Shown in pieces: positions 26,333 through 35,026 of a stretch of DNA of 40,656 nucleotides; the stretch's first letter is position 1, and the number at the start of each line of letters is the position of its first letter. This DNA is from an uncultured Collinsella sp. (lineage in GTDB: Bacteria; Actinomycetota; Coriobacteriia; Coriobacteriales; Coriobacteriaceae). The position numbers and the translations under genes are program-made. Under the pieces are notes generated by a model. It had not been told where the DNA came from, ran no database searches, and saw nothing but the letters and a program-made list of their open reading frames with translations. The stretch lies in contig CATZRJ010000012.1 of NCBI GenBank assembly GCA_958423535.1, forward strand, positions 1 through 40,656. Reading direction: 5' to 3'.

Positions 26333-28468
26333 TTAATGAATGAGCTTAAAGTCCAAATGTCCGCGAGTAGTGTTGACGCGCGAGACCTCGATAATCACGC
26401 GCTGTCCCAACTCAAAACGACGCCCCGTGTCGGCACCCGTCAACGTGAGCGCGTCCTCGTCAAACTCAAACCACTCGTTACCCAGGCTCTTAATGGAAAC
26501 CAGCCCCTCAACCTGCGTCAAATCGAGACGCACGAATAATCCCATGTTGCTGACCCACGAGACCGTTCCGGCATAGCGCTCGCCCAGGCGGTCCTCGTAG
26601 TACTGCGCAATCTTGATTTTTTGCGTCGCATGGCTGGCAGCGTCGGCCGCACGCTCGGCGTCGCTGCACGCGCGGCAGATTTGCGGCAGGATGCGCGGAA
26701 GCGACTCTCTGCCTTTTCCGATCAACCTCGGCGTACGCACTAAGGCGTCTTTTCCGCCCAGCTGCTCGTATGCCAGCTGCAGCTTGAGCACGCGATGCAC
26801 CACCAGATCGGGATAACGGCGAATGGGGCTTGTAAAGTGGCAGTAGCACGGCGCGGCGAGCGCAAAGTGACCCTCGTTGCGCGGCTTGTACAACGCACGC
26901 TGCATGCTGCGCAAAAGAAGCGTGTTGACGAGCGGCGCGTTGGCCGTGCCGGCAGCGGCATCAACCGTCGCCTGTAACTCGTCGGGATTTCCCAGAGCAA
27001 TGCCCGCCGCGCGGCGATCATCGATGATACCGAGCTGCGCCAGCGCCACAGCAGCACCGTGCAAGCTGTCGGGGCTGGGGTCATCGTGCACGCGATAGCA
27101 TGCCTCGATATCGCGGTCGGCCAGCCACTCGGCAACGCACTCGTTAGCCAGCAGCATTGCCTCCTCGATAAGCGAGGTTGCGCAGGAACGCTCGCGTGCC
27201 ACAATCCGTACGGGCACGCCGTCCTCGTCCAGCAGCGCGCGAATCTCGGCCGTATCAAAGTCGACCGAACCGCGTGCGCGACGTATGCGACGCCGAAGCT
27301 CCGCGAGTTCGTTTGCGGCGACCAGGAAATCGGCCAGGTCTACGTTACAGCTGCGAGCGGTGTCCTCGCACGCAAGCCCGCGCTCAAGTGCTTCCTCGCG
27401 CGAGGCTTCAGCCGCAGCGACATCCTCCGCAGCGCCCTCCAACACGGAATACTCAACAGCGCCGGCGCGCACCAGCAGCGCCTCGGCGCCGTCGTAGTCC
27501 ATACGCACACGCGAACGAATCACACTGGGATAGGGATCGTAATGGCGCACACGGCCCTGCGCGTCGAGCTCGATGTCGACGGTAAACGCCAGGCGATCCT
27601 CATCGGGGCGCAGGGAACACAAGTCATTAGACAGGCGCTCGGGCAGCATGGGGAGCACACGGTCGGCAAGGTAGACCGACGTCGTGCGATGGCGGGCCTC
27701 CAGGTCGATATGCCCATCCCAGGCAACATAATGCGAAACATCGGCAATATGCACGCCCAGCTTATAGCCACCCTCGGGCGTGCGCTCGAGCGAGATGGCA
27801 TCGTCAAAGTCGCGCGCATCAACCGGGTCGATGGTGATGACAAAGCGATCGCGCAGGTCACGACGAAGCGGGTCTTTAAGCGCTGCAGTCACATCGAGCG
27901 AAAGCGCCTCTGCCTCTGCCAGCGCCGCCTCGGGATAGCTGTCGGTATAGCCATAGCGTGCCATAACGTATTGGACGCCCAGATCGGGCGCATCGTCACC
28001 GCCGATGCGGCGCTCAAGAGTCACCGTTCCCGACTCCAAGCGCGTCGGGTAGGTCAATATGCGCGCGACGACGACATCGCCAGGGCGCACGCCCAGGCGC
28101 TCCGCCGAAGTGTCCTCGGGCAAAATAAAGAAGTCAGCCTTCAGGCGCGAATCGAGCGGCTCGATCACGCCAAGCGGGCCGGCCATCTGATACGTACCCA
28201 CCACGCTGATGGCGGCACGTTCGACGACGCCTTCAATCACGGCGCGACGTTCACCATGCGGGCTGTTCTTAATGCTCACGGCAACGGTATCGCCATCCAT
28301 GATCTCGCGCTTGCCGCGGCCCATGACCTTGTAGTCGCCGTTCTCGGTTATGACATAGGCACTGTGCTCATGGAGCTGCACGCGGCCAGTCAGGCTCGGA
28401 CGACGCTCGCTGCGCACCGGCCCACGCTTATTGCGAGCTCCACGCTTATGCTTGTTATTGCGCCCCAT
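26333..28468 (-). CDS. rnr: Ribonuclease R
   Basis: A 711-residue 3'-5' exoribonuclease of the RNB family that degrades structured RNA. After a very basic N-terminus (GRNNKHKRGARNKRG) come cold-shock-like domains (GRVQLHEHSAYVI, DSRLKADFFILPEDT). The catalytic RNB centre with its aspartates is DPVDARDFDDAIS, with the downstream HFTSPIRRYPDL signature. An S1 domain (YAGTVSWVSNMGLFVRLD) ends the protein. TAAGGAGG precedes the ATG. It lies between ftsX and smpB, as in many Gram-positive genomes, although the recombinase, vanZ-like gene and tRNAs have been inserted before smpB. Confidence 0.96.
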   Translation of the reverse strand: MGRNNKHKRGARNKRGPVRSERRPSLTGRVQLHEHSAYVITENGDYKVMGRGKREIMDGDTVAVSIKNSPHGERRAVIEGVVERAAISVVGTYQMAGPLGVIEPLDSRLKADFFILPEDTSAERLGVRPGDVVVARILTYPTRLESGTVTLERRIGGDDAPDLGVQYVMARYGYTDSYPEAALAEAEALSLDVTAALKDPLRRDLRDRFVITIDPVDARDFDDAISLERTPEGGYKLGVHIADVSHYVAWDGHIDLEARHRTTSVYLADRVLPMLPERLSNDLCSLRPDEDRLAFTVDIELDAQGRVRHYDPYPSVIRSRVRMDYDGAEALLVRAGAVEYSVLEGAAEDVAAAEASREEALERGLACEDTARSCNVDLADFLVAANELAELRRRIRRARGSVDFDTAEIRALLDEDGVPVRIVARERSCATSLIEEAMLLANECVAEWLADRDIEACYRVHDDPSPDSLHGAAVALAQLGIIDDRRAAGIALGNPDELQATVDAAAGTANAPLVNTLLLRSMQRALYKPRNEGHFALAAPCYCHFTSPIRRYPDLVVHRVLKLQLAYEQLGGKDALVRTPRLIGKGRESLPRILPQICRACSDAERAADAASHATQKIKIAQYYEDRLGERYAGTVSWVSNMGLFVRLDLTQVEGLVSIKSLGNEWFEFDEDALTLTGADTGRRFELGQRVIIEVSRVNTTRGHLDFKLIH

Positions 28469-28518
28469 GGCGCCTCCTTACTATCGATAGCCGTTTACAC
28501 CCCAAGAGTCTACCCAAA

Positions 28519-28604
28519 TGATCCCTAGGGGACGGCAGGATTGCGGATCACTCGAATCGACCGACCCCCTAAGTGATCCGTTTTCCTCCGTCCCCAAGGG
28601 ATCA
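28519..28604. repeat. Inverted pair of TGATCC-family elements
   Basis: Copy one is 28519-28550 (32 bp); copy two is 28574-28604 (31 bp) in the opposite orientation, 23 bp away. Copy one has GGGGACGGCAGGATTG where the others have GGGGACGGAGGAAAA. The pair fills the gap between rnr and the ftsX terminator. Confidence 0.85.
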
Positions 28605-28637
28605 AAAAACGGGCCGTCCCAAAAGGAACGACCCGTT
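28603..28637 (-). terminator. Intrinsic terminator of ftsEX
   Basis: On the minus strand AACGGGTCGTTCC pairs with GGGACGGCCCGTT (with small bulges) and six T follow. It directly abuts the second TGATCC element. Confidence 0.88.
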
Positions 28638-28661
28638 GGAAGGAACGAATTCCAAGCATGC

Positions 28662-29582
28662 CTACACGCGCAGATAACGGCGCATGGCGATGGCAGAGCC
28701 AAAGAGGCCGATGATCACGCCGACAAGAATCAGTGCGGCGTAGGTCACCAGATAGTACTGCATCGGCAGCGCAAACGACATCCAGCCGACACTCTCCTGC
28801 AGGCGAGGAACCATCAGATTGCGCAGCAGCTCCAAAACACCGATGGAAAGCAGCGAGCCCAGAATGGCCTGCAGCACACCCTCGGTAATGAACGGTCCGC
28901 GGATGAAGCCGTTGCTGGCGCCCACCAGGCGCATAATCGCAATCTCGCGACGACGCGCCGTAATGGACAGGCGAATCGTGTTGTTGATAAAGATGAATGC
29001 AATAAAGGTCAGCAGACCGACGAGCACAACGGCGGCGATACGGATGTAGTTGGTCACCTGGAACAGGCGGCTCACTTCCTCCTGGCCATACAGCACGCTC
29101 GCGTTGACGTCGCCGTCGTCCGCGATCTTTTGGAAGTCGGCATTCTTCTTAAGCTTCTTGGCCGTGCTCTCGACCTGAGACGGATCGTCCATCTCAATCG
29201 CAAACGAGGCGGGCAGCGGGTTCTGGCCGTCGAGCGCGCTCATGGTGGCGTCGGCGTTGCCCGACATCTTGCTCGTGTACTCGGCCAGCGCGTCGTCCTT
29301 GTCCTTATAGGTCACGGACTTGACGTTGCTCCACGTCTTGAGCTCGGCCTCAAAGGCCTGGACGTCTGCCTGATCGGCGTCATCGCTAATAAAGGCGTTG
29401 ATGACAACCTGATCCTCGACGGTGCCGATCACGGAGTTCAGCATCGCGGAACCCATAATGAACAGGCCGATGATAAACAGCGAAAGGAAAATCGTGATGA
29501 CGGCGCCGAGCGAGGTGGTCCAGTTACGGAAGAAGTGGCTGATAGCCTCTTTGAGCGAATAGCCCACGTTAGTTGGTGCCAT
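28662..29582 (-). CDS. ftsX: Cell-division ABC transporter permease FtsX
   Basis: A 306-residue membrane protein with four helices: one near residues 22-45, then an extracytoplasmic domain of about 130 residues (DDADQADVQAFEAEL...), then three helices near 170-300. The cytoplasmic loop RREIAIMRLVGASNGFIRGPF is the FtsE-coupling signature. With FtsE it controls cell-wall hydrolases at the septum. Its start overlaps the end of ftsE by 14 bp, so the two are co-translated. Confidence 0.95.
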   Translation of the reverse strand: MAPTNVGYSLKEAISHFFRNWTTSLGAVITIFLSLFIIGLFIMGSAMLNSVIGTVEDQVVINAFISDDADQADVQAFEAELKTWSNVKSVTYKDKDDALAEYTSKMSGNADATMSALDGQNPLPASFAIEMDDPSQVESTAKKLKKNADFQKIADDGDVNASVLYGQEEVSRLFQVTNYIRIAAVVLVGLLTFIAFIFINNTIRLSITARRREIAIMRLVGASNGFIRGPFITEGVLQAILGSLLSIGVLELLRNLMVPRLQESVGWMSFALPMQYYLVTYAALILVGVIIGLFGSAIAMRRYLRV

Positions 29583-30789
29583 AGTTGCCGTAACCTCCCC
29601 TCTCCTGGTCGCGGATTACGTGGCCGCCCTCGAGGGCGATCACGCGACGGTGCATGCTATCGACCATCTCGCGGTCGTGCGTGGCGACGATCACGGTGGT
29701 GCCGGTACGGTTGATGCGCTCGAGCAGCTTCATAATGCCCAGCGAAATCGCCGGGTCGAGGTTGCCCGTGGGCTCGTCGCAGATAAGCAGCGGCGGACGG
29801 TTGACCATAGCGCGGGCAACGGCGACGCGCTGTTGCTCGCCACCGGACAGCTGATCGGGCAGAGAGTCCATCTGATCGGCCAGACCGACCAGGCGAAGCA
29901 CCTCGGGCACCTGGCTGCGAATGACGCCCTTGGGCTTGCCGATGCACTGCAAGGCAAACGCCACGTTTTCGTAGGCGGTCTTCTGCGGCAGGAGCTTAAA
30001 GTCCTGGAACACGGCACCAATCTGGCGACGCAAGAACGGAACCTTGCGGTTCTTGATCTTCATGAGGTCCTGGCCGGCGACCAAAATGCGGCCGCTCGTC
30101 GGCTTGACGTCGCGGTTGAGCGTCGAAAGCAGCGTGGTCTTACCCGAGCCGGAGTGACCGACCAGGAAGACAAACTCGCCAGGATAGATCTCGATGTTGA
30201 TGTCGTCGAGCGCGGGCTTGTTGGGCTGTGCCGGGTAGATTTTGGTGACGTGCTCCATGAGGATGACGGGCTCGACACCGGCCTGCTTGGCCATCTTCTT
30301 GCGGCTGGCCTGCGGATCGATGGGCGCAAACACCGACGTAAAGTCGGGATTGTTGAGCGCATTGTCGAGGCTTGCGACCTCGGCGGCCTGATCGCTCTCG
30401 ACTACGGGAGCCGCGGGCTGCGTAGGATCGGGAATACCGGCAAAAAGACCGGACTGCGCAGGCTGTGGCGCCGGAGTCGCAGGAGCCATAGGATCGGGAA
30501 TACCGGCCATGACAGGTTGCGGCGCGACAGCGTCCGCCTGGGGCTGATCCACGCGAGCGGTCACCTTCTGCACGGGCTCAAAACCCGCGGCCTCGGAAAG
30601 CTCGACATCATTGGTGGGATTGTAGGCAAAGGGATCTGACGCCGGCTGTGCCTGATCTGCCGGCTGTGCGGGGATCGGGCTAAACAGCTGATCCTCTGAA
30701 TCCGGGGTGGCGAAACGAGTGCCCGCGGCGCCTGGCTGCGTCTTGGGGGCGTCATCGCCCGCACCGGAGGTACGGAAGTGGTTACCCAC
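29569..30789 (-). CDS. ftsE: Cell-division ATPase FtsE with long disordered N-terminal extension
   Basis: A 406-residue ABC ATPase. The nucleotide-binding domain starts near residue 174 (PVILMEHVTKIYP); Walker A is GHSGSGKTT (211-219), followed by the Q-loop FQDFKLLP, signature LSGGEQQR, Walker B LLICDEPTG and H-loop ATHD. FtsE is normally about 220-230 residues; here some 170 Pro/Ala/Gln/Asp-rich residues precede the domain, with two AGIPDP repeats. The start is GTG at 30789 behind AAGGAG, and coding character continues through the extension, so it is not a start-site error. It energises FtsX control of peptidoglycan hydrolysis. Confidence 0.93.
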   Translation of the reverse strand: MGNHFRTSGAGDDAPKTQPGAAGTRFATPDSEDQLFSPIPAQPADQAQPASDPFAYNPTNDVELSEAAGFEPVQKVTARVDQPQADAVAPQPVMAGIPDPMAPATPAPQPAQSGLFAGIPDPTQPAAPVVESDQAAEVASLDNALNNPDFTSVFAPIDPQASRKKMAKQAGVEPVILMEHVTKIYPAQPNKPALDDINIEIYPGEFVFLVGHSGSGKTTLLSTLNRDVKPTSGRILVAGQDLMKIKNRKVPFLRRQIGAVFQDFKLLPQKTAYENVAFALQCIGKPKGVIRSQVPEVLRLVGLADQMDSLPDQLSGGEQQRVAVARAMVNRPPLLICDEPTGNLDPAISLGIMKLLERINRTGTTVIVATHDREMVDSMHRRVIALEGGHVIRDQERGGYGNYGTN

Positions 30790-30892
30790 TGGTGCTCCTT
30801 ATCGTCGTACGTTTAAACTACATGAGCGCTTTGTATTTTAGCAGCATTAACTTCGCTGCACATAAGAAGCATGGCGGGGTTTTGGTCTCACC

Positions 30893-31015
30893 GGCCGCGC
30901 ACAGGGTTACCTCCCAAATCGTCCTCGGACATGTCGGAGTCCCCGCTGTGCGCTTCGCGCTGCGGGGACTCCTCCGTCCTGCGGAAAGATTTGGGAGGTA
31001 ACCCTGTGCGCGGCC
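30893..31015. repeat. Long nested hairpin with perfect 28-bp arms
   Basis: Arms 30893-30920 and 30988-31015 are exact inverted repeats over 28 bp. Between them a second perfect 11-bp stem (GGAGTCCCCGC, 30936-30946, with GCGGGGACTCC, 30962-30972) holds an inner GCGC-TTC-GCGC. The element lies in the divergent space between ftsE and a zinc-ribbon gene. Its size and symmetry suggest a MITE-like or REP-like element or a large structured RNA. Confidence 0.9.
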
Positions 31016-31221
31016 TGCGGCTACTAAGGAGTCGCCGCGTTTCTATTAGGTGCAGCAAATGCATGCTTGGGAGGGTCTGAATTGCACTTTGCTGATATTA
31101 GCCCTTTTCCCGGTAGAGACTTTTGCTTGACGCGTTTTTGATTTGATTGTTGCGCAACTCGGATTTGGATTGTCGATTTACAGTGGCCTCGATGGGAACG
31201 CCTATGGTTGTGGGGGCCAGT

Positions 31222-31953
31222 ATGAATTGTCCTTATTGTGGAGCTGAGTTGCGCGATGGCGTGAGGTACTGCACAGCGTGCGGGGTTGCCGTCAATGGCA
31301 TCTCTGCTGATTCTGAGCTTCGGGTAAAGCCTCGGAACCACGTTGCGGTCATCCTTACCTGCATGCTGGTAATTGGCATTGTCGGCGGTAGCTGTATGGG
31401 CCTTCATCTGCGGCAGGTGTTGTCGCACTTCGTATCCGCCCATTCGGAGCACGCCATTGTGCTGGATGTCACGGCTGCGGGCTGGGACACCGATAACGGG
31501 GCATCGCGCGTTCCGATACATATTACGGGCAAGACCATCGACGGAATAACGGTCGACAGGATTGAGTTCGTCGCCTCCGATGGCTCTGGCATCAATCTCA
31601 TACAAGGTGTCTACACGCTCGAAGCAGCAGGTTCCCCTATCGCTGCGGATGGCACGATCTATCAAATTCCATGCACGAGTGCCACACTCGTCCTCGATGA
31701 TGCCTTTGCCATGGGTGAAACGATCGATCTGGCCGAGCTTGCAGAACAGGATTCGATTCTCGCCTTCTGCCCCATTGATGCCGCCGATGTGACCAATGAT
31801 GAAATCTATGATGCCGCTTTGCTCGCCATGACATACAGAGGCAGCGATGCCCCCGATGTCGCCGCACTGTGCCAAGCCGCAATCAATCGTCGCGATGGAG
31901 CCAGCACAAGCGGGAACGCCTTCGGAAGTTGCGGTGAAATGCGGATTAATTGA
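31222..31953 (+). CDS. Zinc-ribbon, single-pass membrane protein of unknown function
   Basis: A 243-residue protein. The N-terminal zinc ribbon (MNCPYCGAELRDGVRYCTACG) is followed by a membrane helix (about residues 42-65) and an extracytoplasmic domain of about 175 residues of predicted beta strands. No function is known for this arrangement. The start at 31222 follows GGGGG; earlier in-frame ATGs at 31192 and 31204 lack better sites. Codon use is less GC-biased than in the neighbours, consistent with recent acquisition. The last nine codons and the stop come from the 67-bp repeat element beginning at 31927. Confidence 0.7.
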   Translation: MNCPYCGAELRDGVRYCTACGVAVNGISADSELRVKPRNHVAVILTCMLVIGIVGGSCMGLHLRQVLSHFVSAHSEHAIVLDVTAAGWDTDNGASRVPIHITGKTIDGITVDRIEFVASDGSGINLIQGVYTLEAAGSPIAADGTIYQIPCTSATLVLDDAFAMGETIDLAELAEQDSILAFCPIDAADVTNDEIYDAALLAMTYRGSDAPDVAALCQAAINRRDGASTSGNAFGSCGEMRIN

Positions 31954-31993
31954 GCCTTTAGGCTGGCAAAACAGTCCTTATTTCACCGCAACT
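31927..31993. repeat. 67-bp element with AGTTGCGGTGAAAT ends, copy 2
   Basis: Inverted ends AGTTGCGGTGAAAT and ATTTCACCGCAACT match perfectly over 14 bp. The inner GGCAAAACAGTCC is shared with the copy at 21913-21979, and both are exactly 67 bp. It provides the end of the upstream zinc-ribbon gene. Confidence 0.9.
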
Positions 31994-31997
31994 GAAA

Positions 31998-32026
31998 CAG
32001 GGGCGCCCTCCAAGAGAGCGCCCCTG
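31998..32026 (-). terminator. Hairpin terminator of the transketolase genes
   Basis: CAGGGGCGC pairs with GCGCCCCTG over an 11-nt loop; on the minus strand TTTCAG follows, so the T-run is short. Confidence 0.65.
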
Positions 32027-32074
32027 CCGGGTTTCCATAGTACTGGCGAAGCAGTCCTTGAGATCCACCTTGCC

Positions 32075-33016
32075 TTATGCCAAGAACTCCTTGGTGGTCG
32101 CCACGATGTTGGCGGCGTCCAGGCCGTACTTGTGCAGGAGCTCGGCACCCGGGCCGGACTCGCCGAACGTGTCGTTGACGCCGATCTTCTTGAGCGGCGT
32201 CGGGCACTGCTCGCACAGGACGTCGGCAACGGCGCTGCCCAGGCCACCGATCACGGAGTGCTCCTCGACGGTCACGACGTGACCGGTCTTGGTAGCGCTC
32301 TTAACGACCAGGTCGGCGTCGATGGGCTTGATGGTGTGCATGTTGATGACCTCGGCGTCGATACCCTCGGCAGCGAGCTGCTCGGCGGCCTCGAGGGCCT
32401 CGCCGACCATCAGACCGCAGGCGATGATGGTAACGTCGGCGCCCTCGCGCATAACGATGCCCTTGCCCAACTCGAACTTGTAGGTCTCGGGGTCGTTGAT
32501 GACCGGCGAGGCCAGGCGGGCAAAGCGCATGTACACGGGACCGTCGCACTCGTAGGCGGCGCGCGTCACGGCGCGGGCCTCGACGTCATCGGCGGGAACG
32601 ATGACGGTCATGCCGGGAATGACGCGCATCAGGGCGATATCCTCGCAGCACTGGTGCGTGGCGCCGTCCTCGCCCACCGAGATACCGGCGTGCGTGGCGC
32701 CGATCTTGACGTTGAGATGCGGGTAGCCAATGGAGTTGCGGACCTGCTCAAAGGCGCGGCCGGCGGCAAACATGGCAAAGGTGCTCGCGAAGGCAACGCG
32801 GCCGGTGGTTGCGATACCGGCGGCGACGCCCATCAGGTTGCTCTCGGCAATGCCCACATCGAAGAAGCGATCGGGGCAGGCGGCCTTGAACTTGCCGGTC
32901 TGCGTGGCGGCGGCCAGGTCGGCGTCGAGGACCACAAAGTCATCGTGCTCGTTGGCGAGCTCGACGAGGGCCTCGCCGTAGCTTACGCGCGTGGCGATTT
33001 TCTTGACGTCTGCCAT
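32075..33016 (-). CDS. Transketolase, C-terminal subunit
   Basis: A 313-residue protein with the pyrimidine-binding and C-terminal domains of transketolase (FDVGIAESNLMGVAAGIA, FAMFAAGRAFEQVRNSI, THAGISVGEDGATHQ, VTVEEHSVIGGLGSAV). It completes the thiamine-diphosphate active site with the N-terminal subunit encoded just upstream; one base separates that stop from this start. The split form is common in anaerobes and archaea. The enzyme moves two-carbon units in the pentose phosphate pathway. The ATG at 33016 follows GAGAGGAG. A 1-deoxyxylulose-5-phosphate synthase-like role is unlikely, given the two-gene layout and sequence. Confidence 0.93.
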   Translation of the reverse strand: MADVKKIATRVSYGEALVELANEHDDFVVLDADLAAATQTGKFKAACPDRFFDVGIAESNLMGVAAGIATTGRVAFASTFAMFAAGRAFEQVRNSIGYPHLNVKIGATHAGISVGEDGATHQCCEDIALMRVIPGMTVIVPADDVEARAVTRAAYECDGPVYMRFARLASPVINDPETYKFELGKGIVMREGADVTIIACGLMVGEALEAAEQLAAEGIDAEVINMHTIKPIDADLVVKSATKTGHVVTVEEHSVIGGLGSAVADVLCEQCPTPLKKIGVNDTFGESGPGAELLHKYGLDAANIVATTKEFLA

Positions 33017-33017
33017 C

Positions 33018-33848
33018 CTAGAGCTCCTCTCCGGCGGCCGTGAGCTCTGCCATGGCCTGCTCAAACTGTTCATCGTTGGGGGCCTTACCGTGCCAACCCA
33101 CCTGGTTCTCCATAAAGGAGACGCCCTTGCCCTTTGTGGTCTCGGCGATAATGGCGGTAGGCTGACCCTTGGTGGCGCGGGCCTCGGCAAAGGCGGCGCG
33201 GATCTGATCGAAGTCGTTGCCGTCGGCAAGCTCCACCACGTGGAACTTAAAGGCGCGGAACTTGTCTGCCAGCGGCATGGGGTCGTTGACCTCCTCGACG
33301 GGACCATCGATCTGCAGGCCGTTGTGGTCGACGATCACGCAGAGGTTGTCGAGCTGTTGGTTGCCGGCAAACATAGCGGCCTCCCAAACTTGGCCCTCCT
33401 CGCTCTCGCCGTCGCCCAGCAGGGCGTACGTACGGTAAGTATCGCCCCAGTGCTTGGCGGCAACGGCCATGCCCACGGCGGCGGAGATGCCCTGGCCGAG
33501 CGAGCCGGTGGACATGTCGACGCCCGGGGTGTCGTTCATGTTGGGGTGACCCTGCAGGTGGCTGCCGATATGGCGCAGCGTCTCGAGATCCTCCTTGGGG
33601 AAGAACCCACGCTCGGCGAGCACGGCGTACAGGCCCGGAGCGCAATGGCCCTTAGAGAGCACAAAGCGGTCGCGATCGGCCTTGCGGGGATCGGCCGGGT
33701 CGACGTTCATTTCCTCAAAGTACAGATAGGTCATGATGTCGGCAGCGCCGAGCGAACCGCCCGGATGGCCGGATTTGGCAGCGTGCACGCCGGTGACGAT
33801 GCCCTTCCTTACCTCGTTGGCAACCTTTTTGAGCTCTTCGTCGCTCAT
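33018..33848 (-). CDS. Transketolase, N-terminal subunit
   Basis: A 276-residue protein with the thiamine-diphosphate- and Mg-binding domain. Key segments are SGHPGGSLGAADI, LSKGHCAPGLYAVLAERG, GSLGQGISAAVGMA and GDGESEEGQVWEAAMFAG, which binds the cofactor pyrophosphate through Mg. It pairs with the C-terminal subunit encoded downstream. The start at 33848 follows GAAAGGAAGGCAC. The 246 bp upstream (33849-34094) hold no gene and presumably the promoter. Confidence 0.93.
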   Translation of the reverse strand: MSDEELKKVANEVRKGIVTGVHAAKSGHPGGSLGAADIMTYLYFEEMNVDPADPRKADRDRFVLSKGHCAPGLYAVLAERGFFPKEDLETLRHIGSHLQGHPNMNDTPGVDMSTGSLGQGISAAVGMAVAAKHWGDTYRTYALLGDGESEEGQVWEAAMFAGNQQLDNLCVIVDHNGLQIDGPVEEVNDPMPLADKFRAFKFHVVELADGNDFDQIRAAFAEARATKGQPTAIIAETTKGKGVSFMENQVGWHGKAPNDEQFEQAMAELTAAGEEL

Positions 33849-34094
33849 TGTGCCTTCCTTTCATCCTCATTAGGCAAAATGCGCACGGCACCGAAGGTAA
33901 TCCCAACACAGCCGCAATGCACGTACGTCATTCATTATGCTGGAAACTGATGGCTTTACCAGAGTTTTTATCATTATTTGAGCAATTTAGCAGGCAGAAC
34001 CGCTGATGAAACGGTTTATCAATGTGAACGTCTTTTGGATGCGGTGGCTGCCTCTCGCCCTGGCACAAAAATGATCCGCAAACCGAAGTTCAGC

Positions 34095-34985
34095 CTACGC
34101 GTTAATGTCCTTGAATCCTTCACCAAAGGCTTCCGTAACGTCGGCGACCGTCACAATGGCGTGAGGATCGCGCTCGCGCACGATCGTTTTGAGGGTGTTG
34201 AGCTCTCGACGGCTAACGATCACCATGATCACCGGCTTCTCGACGCCCGAATACATACCGGTCGCCTTTAATTTGGTGCAGCCGCGGCCCAGGCCATACA
34301 TGATGTCGGCCGCGATATCGGGGAAGTTATCCGAGATGATGAGCACCATACGACGCTTATTGCCGCCATCGACCACGGCGTCGATCACATAGCCGCTGAT
34401 CACCATCGAAAGTCCTGCATACAGAGCATTTTCGAGCGAGAAGACCGGAGCCGATGCCGCACATACGGCAACGTCGATTGCCATGACGGTCGAGCCCACC
34501 GGCAGCGAGGTGTTACGCGAGATGATTTGGCCAATCGTGTCCGAGCCGCCGGTGTTGGCGCCAGCGCGCAATACCATGCCGTAACCGATGCCCGTGATAA
34601 TGCCGCCCCACATAGCGGGAAGCATCAGGTCAGCATGTGCCAGAGGCGCTACAAACGGGGCAAACAGATCGGTAAAGAAGCCCAGAAGCACAAAGCCCGT
34701 CGCCGTCTGCACCACATAGAACATGCCGCCCTCGCGCATAACGACCAGCAGCAGCAAGGCATTCATCACGATGGTCTGGATACCGACAGGAAGCGACACG
34801 CCTCGCGCTGCGCCGACTGCCTGGATAATCGTCGCAAGGCCCGTAACGCCACCGGCTGCAAGACCGTTGGGAATCAAAAACAGGTCGGTCGCAATGGCGG
34901 CCAAGGCACACCCCAACATGATCTGGGGTAGGTCGTGAAAGAAGTTCATCGAAAGAATGCGCTTGATGTCCAGACGATATGCCAT
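34095..34985 (-). CDS. YitT/DUF2179-family membrane protein
   Basis: A 296-residue protein with five or six membrane helices in the first 200 residues (GLAAGGVTGLATII, WGGIITGIGYGMVLRAGANTGGSDTIGQII), then a soluble C-terminal DUF2179 domain (KRRMVLIISDNFPDIAADIM, GRGCTKLKATGMYSG, VIMVIVSRRELNTLK). The transported substrate of this family is unknown. AAAGGAGG precedes the ATG at 34985. A terminator-like hairpin ends directly against that ribosome site, so expression may depend on read-through. Confidence 0.9.
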   Translation of the reverse strand: MAYRLDIKRILSMNFFHDLPQIMLGCALAAIATDLFLIPNGLAAGGVTGLATIIQAVGAARGVSLPVGIQTIVMNALLLLVVMREGGMFYVVQTATGFVLLGFFTDLFAPFVAPLAHADLMLPAMWGGIITGIGYGMVLRAGANTGGSDTIGQIISRNTSLPVGSTVMAIDVAVCAASAPVFSLENALYAGLSMVISGYVIDAVVDGGNKRRMVLIISDNFPDIAADIMYGLGRGCTKLKATGMYSGVEKPVIMVIVSRRELNTLKTIVRERDPHAIVTVADVTEAFGEGFKDINA

Positions 34986-34997
34986 GCTGCCTCCTTT

Positions 34998-35026
34998 AAA
35001 AAAGCGCACCCCATCGGATGCGCTTT
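34998..35026 (-). terminator. Terminator after prfB, abutting the YitT ribosome site
   Basis: AAAGCGCA pairs with TGCGCTTT around a 10-nt loop, with six T on the minus strand followed at once by AAAGGAGG of the next gene. It ends the secA-prfB transcript. A promoter for the YitT gene would have to lie between prfB and this hairpin (TAGAAT near 35045 is a candidate -10), which would make the hairpin an attenuator. Confidence 0.8.
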
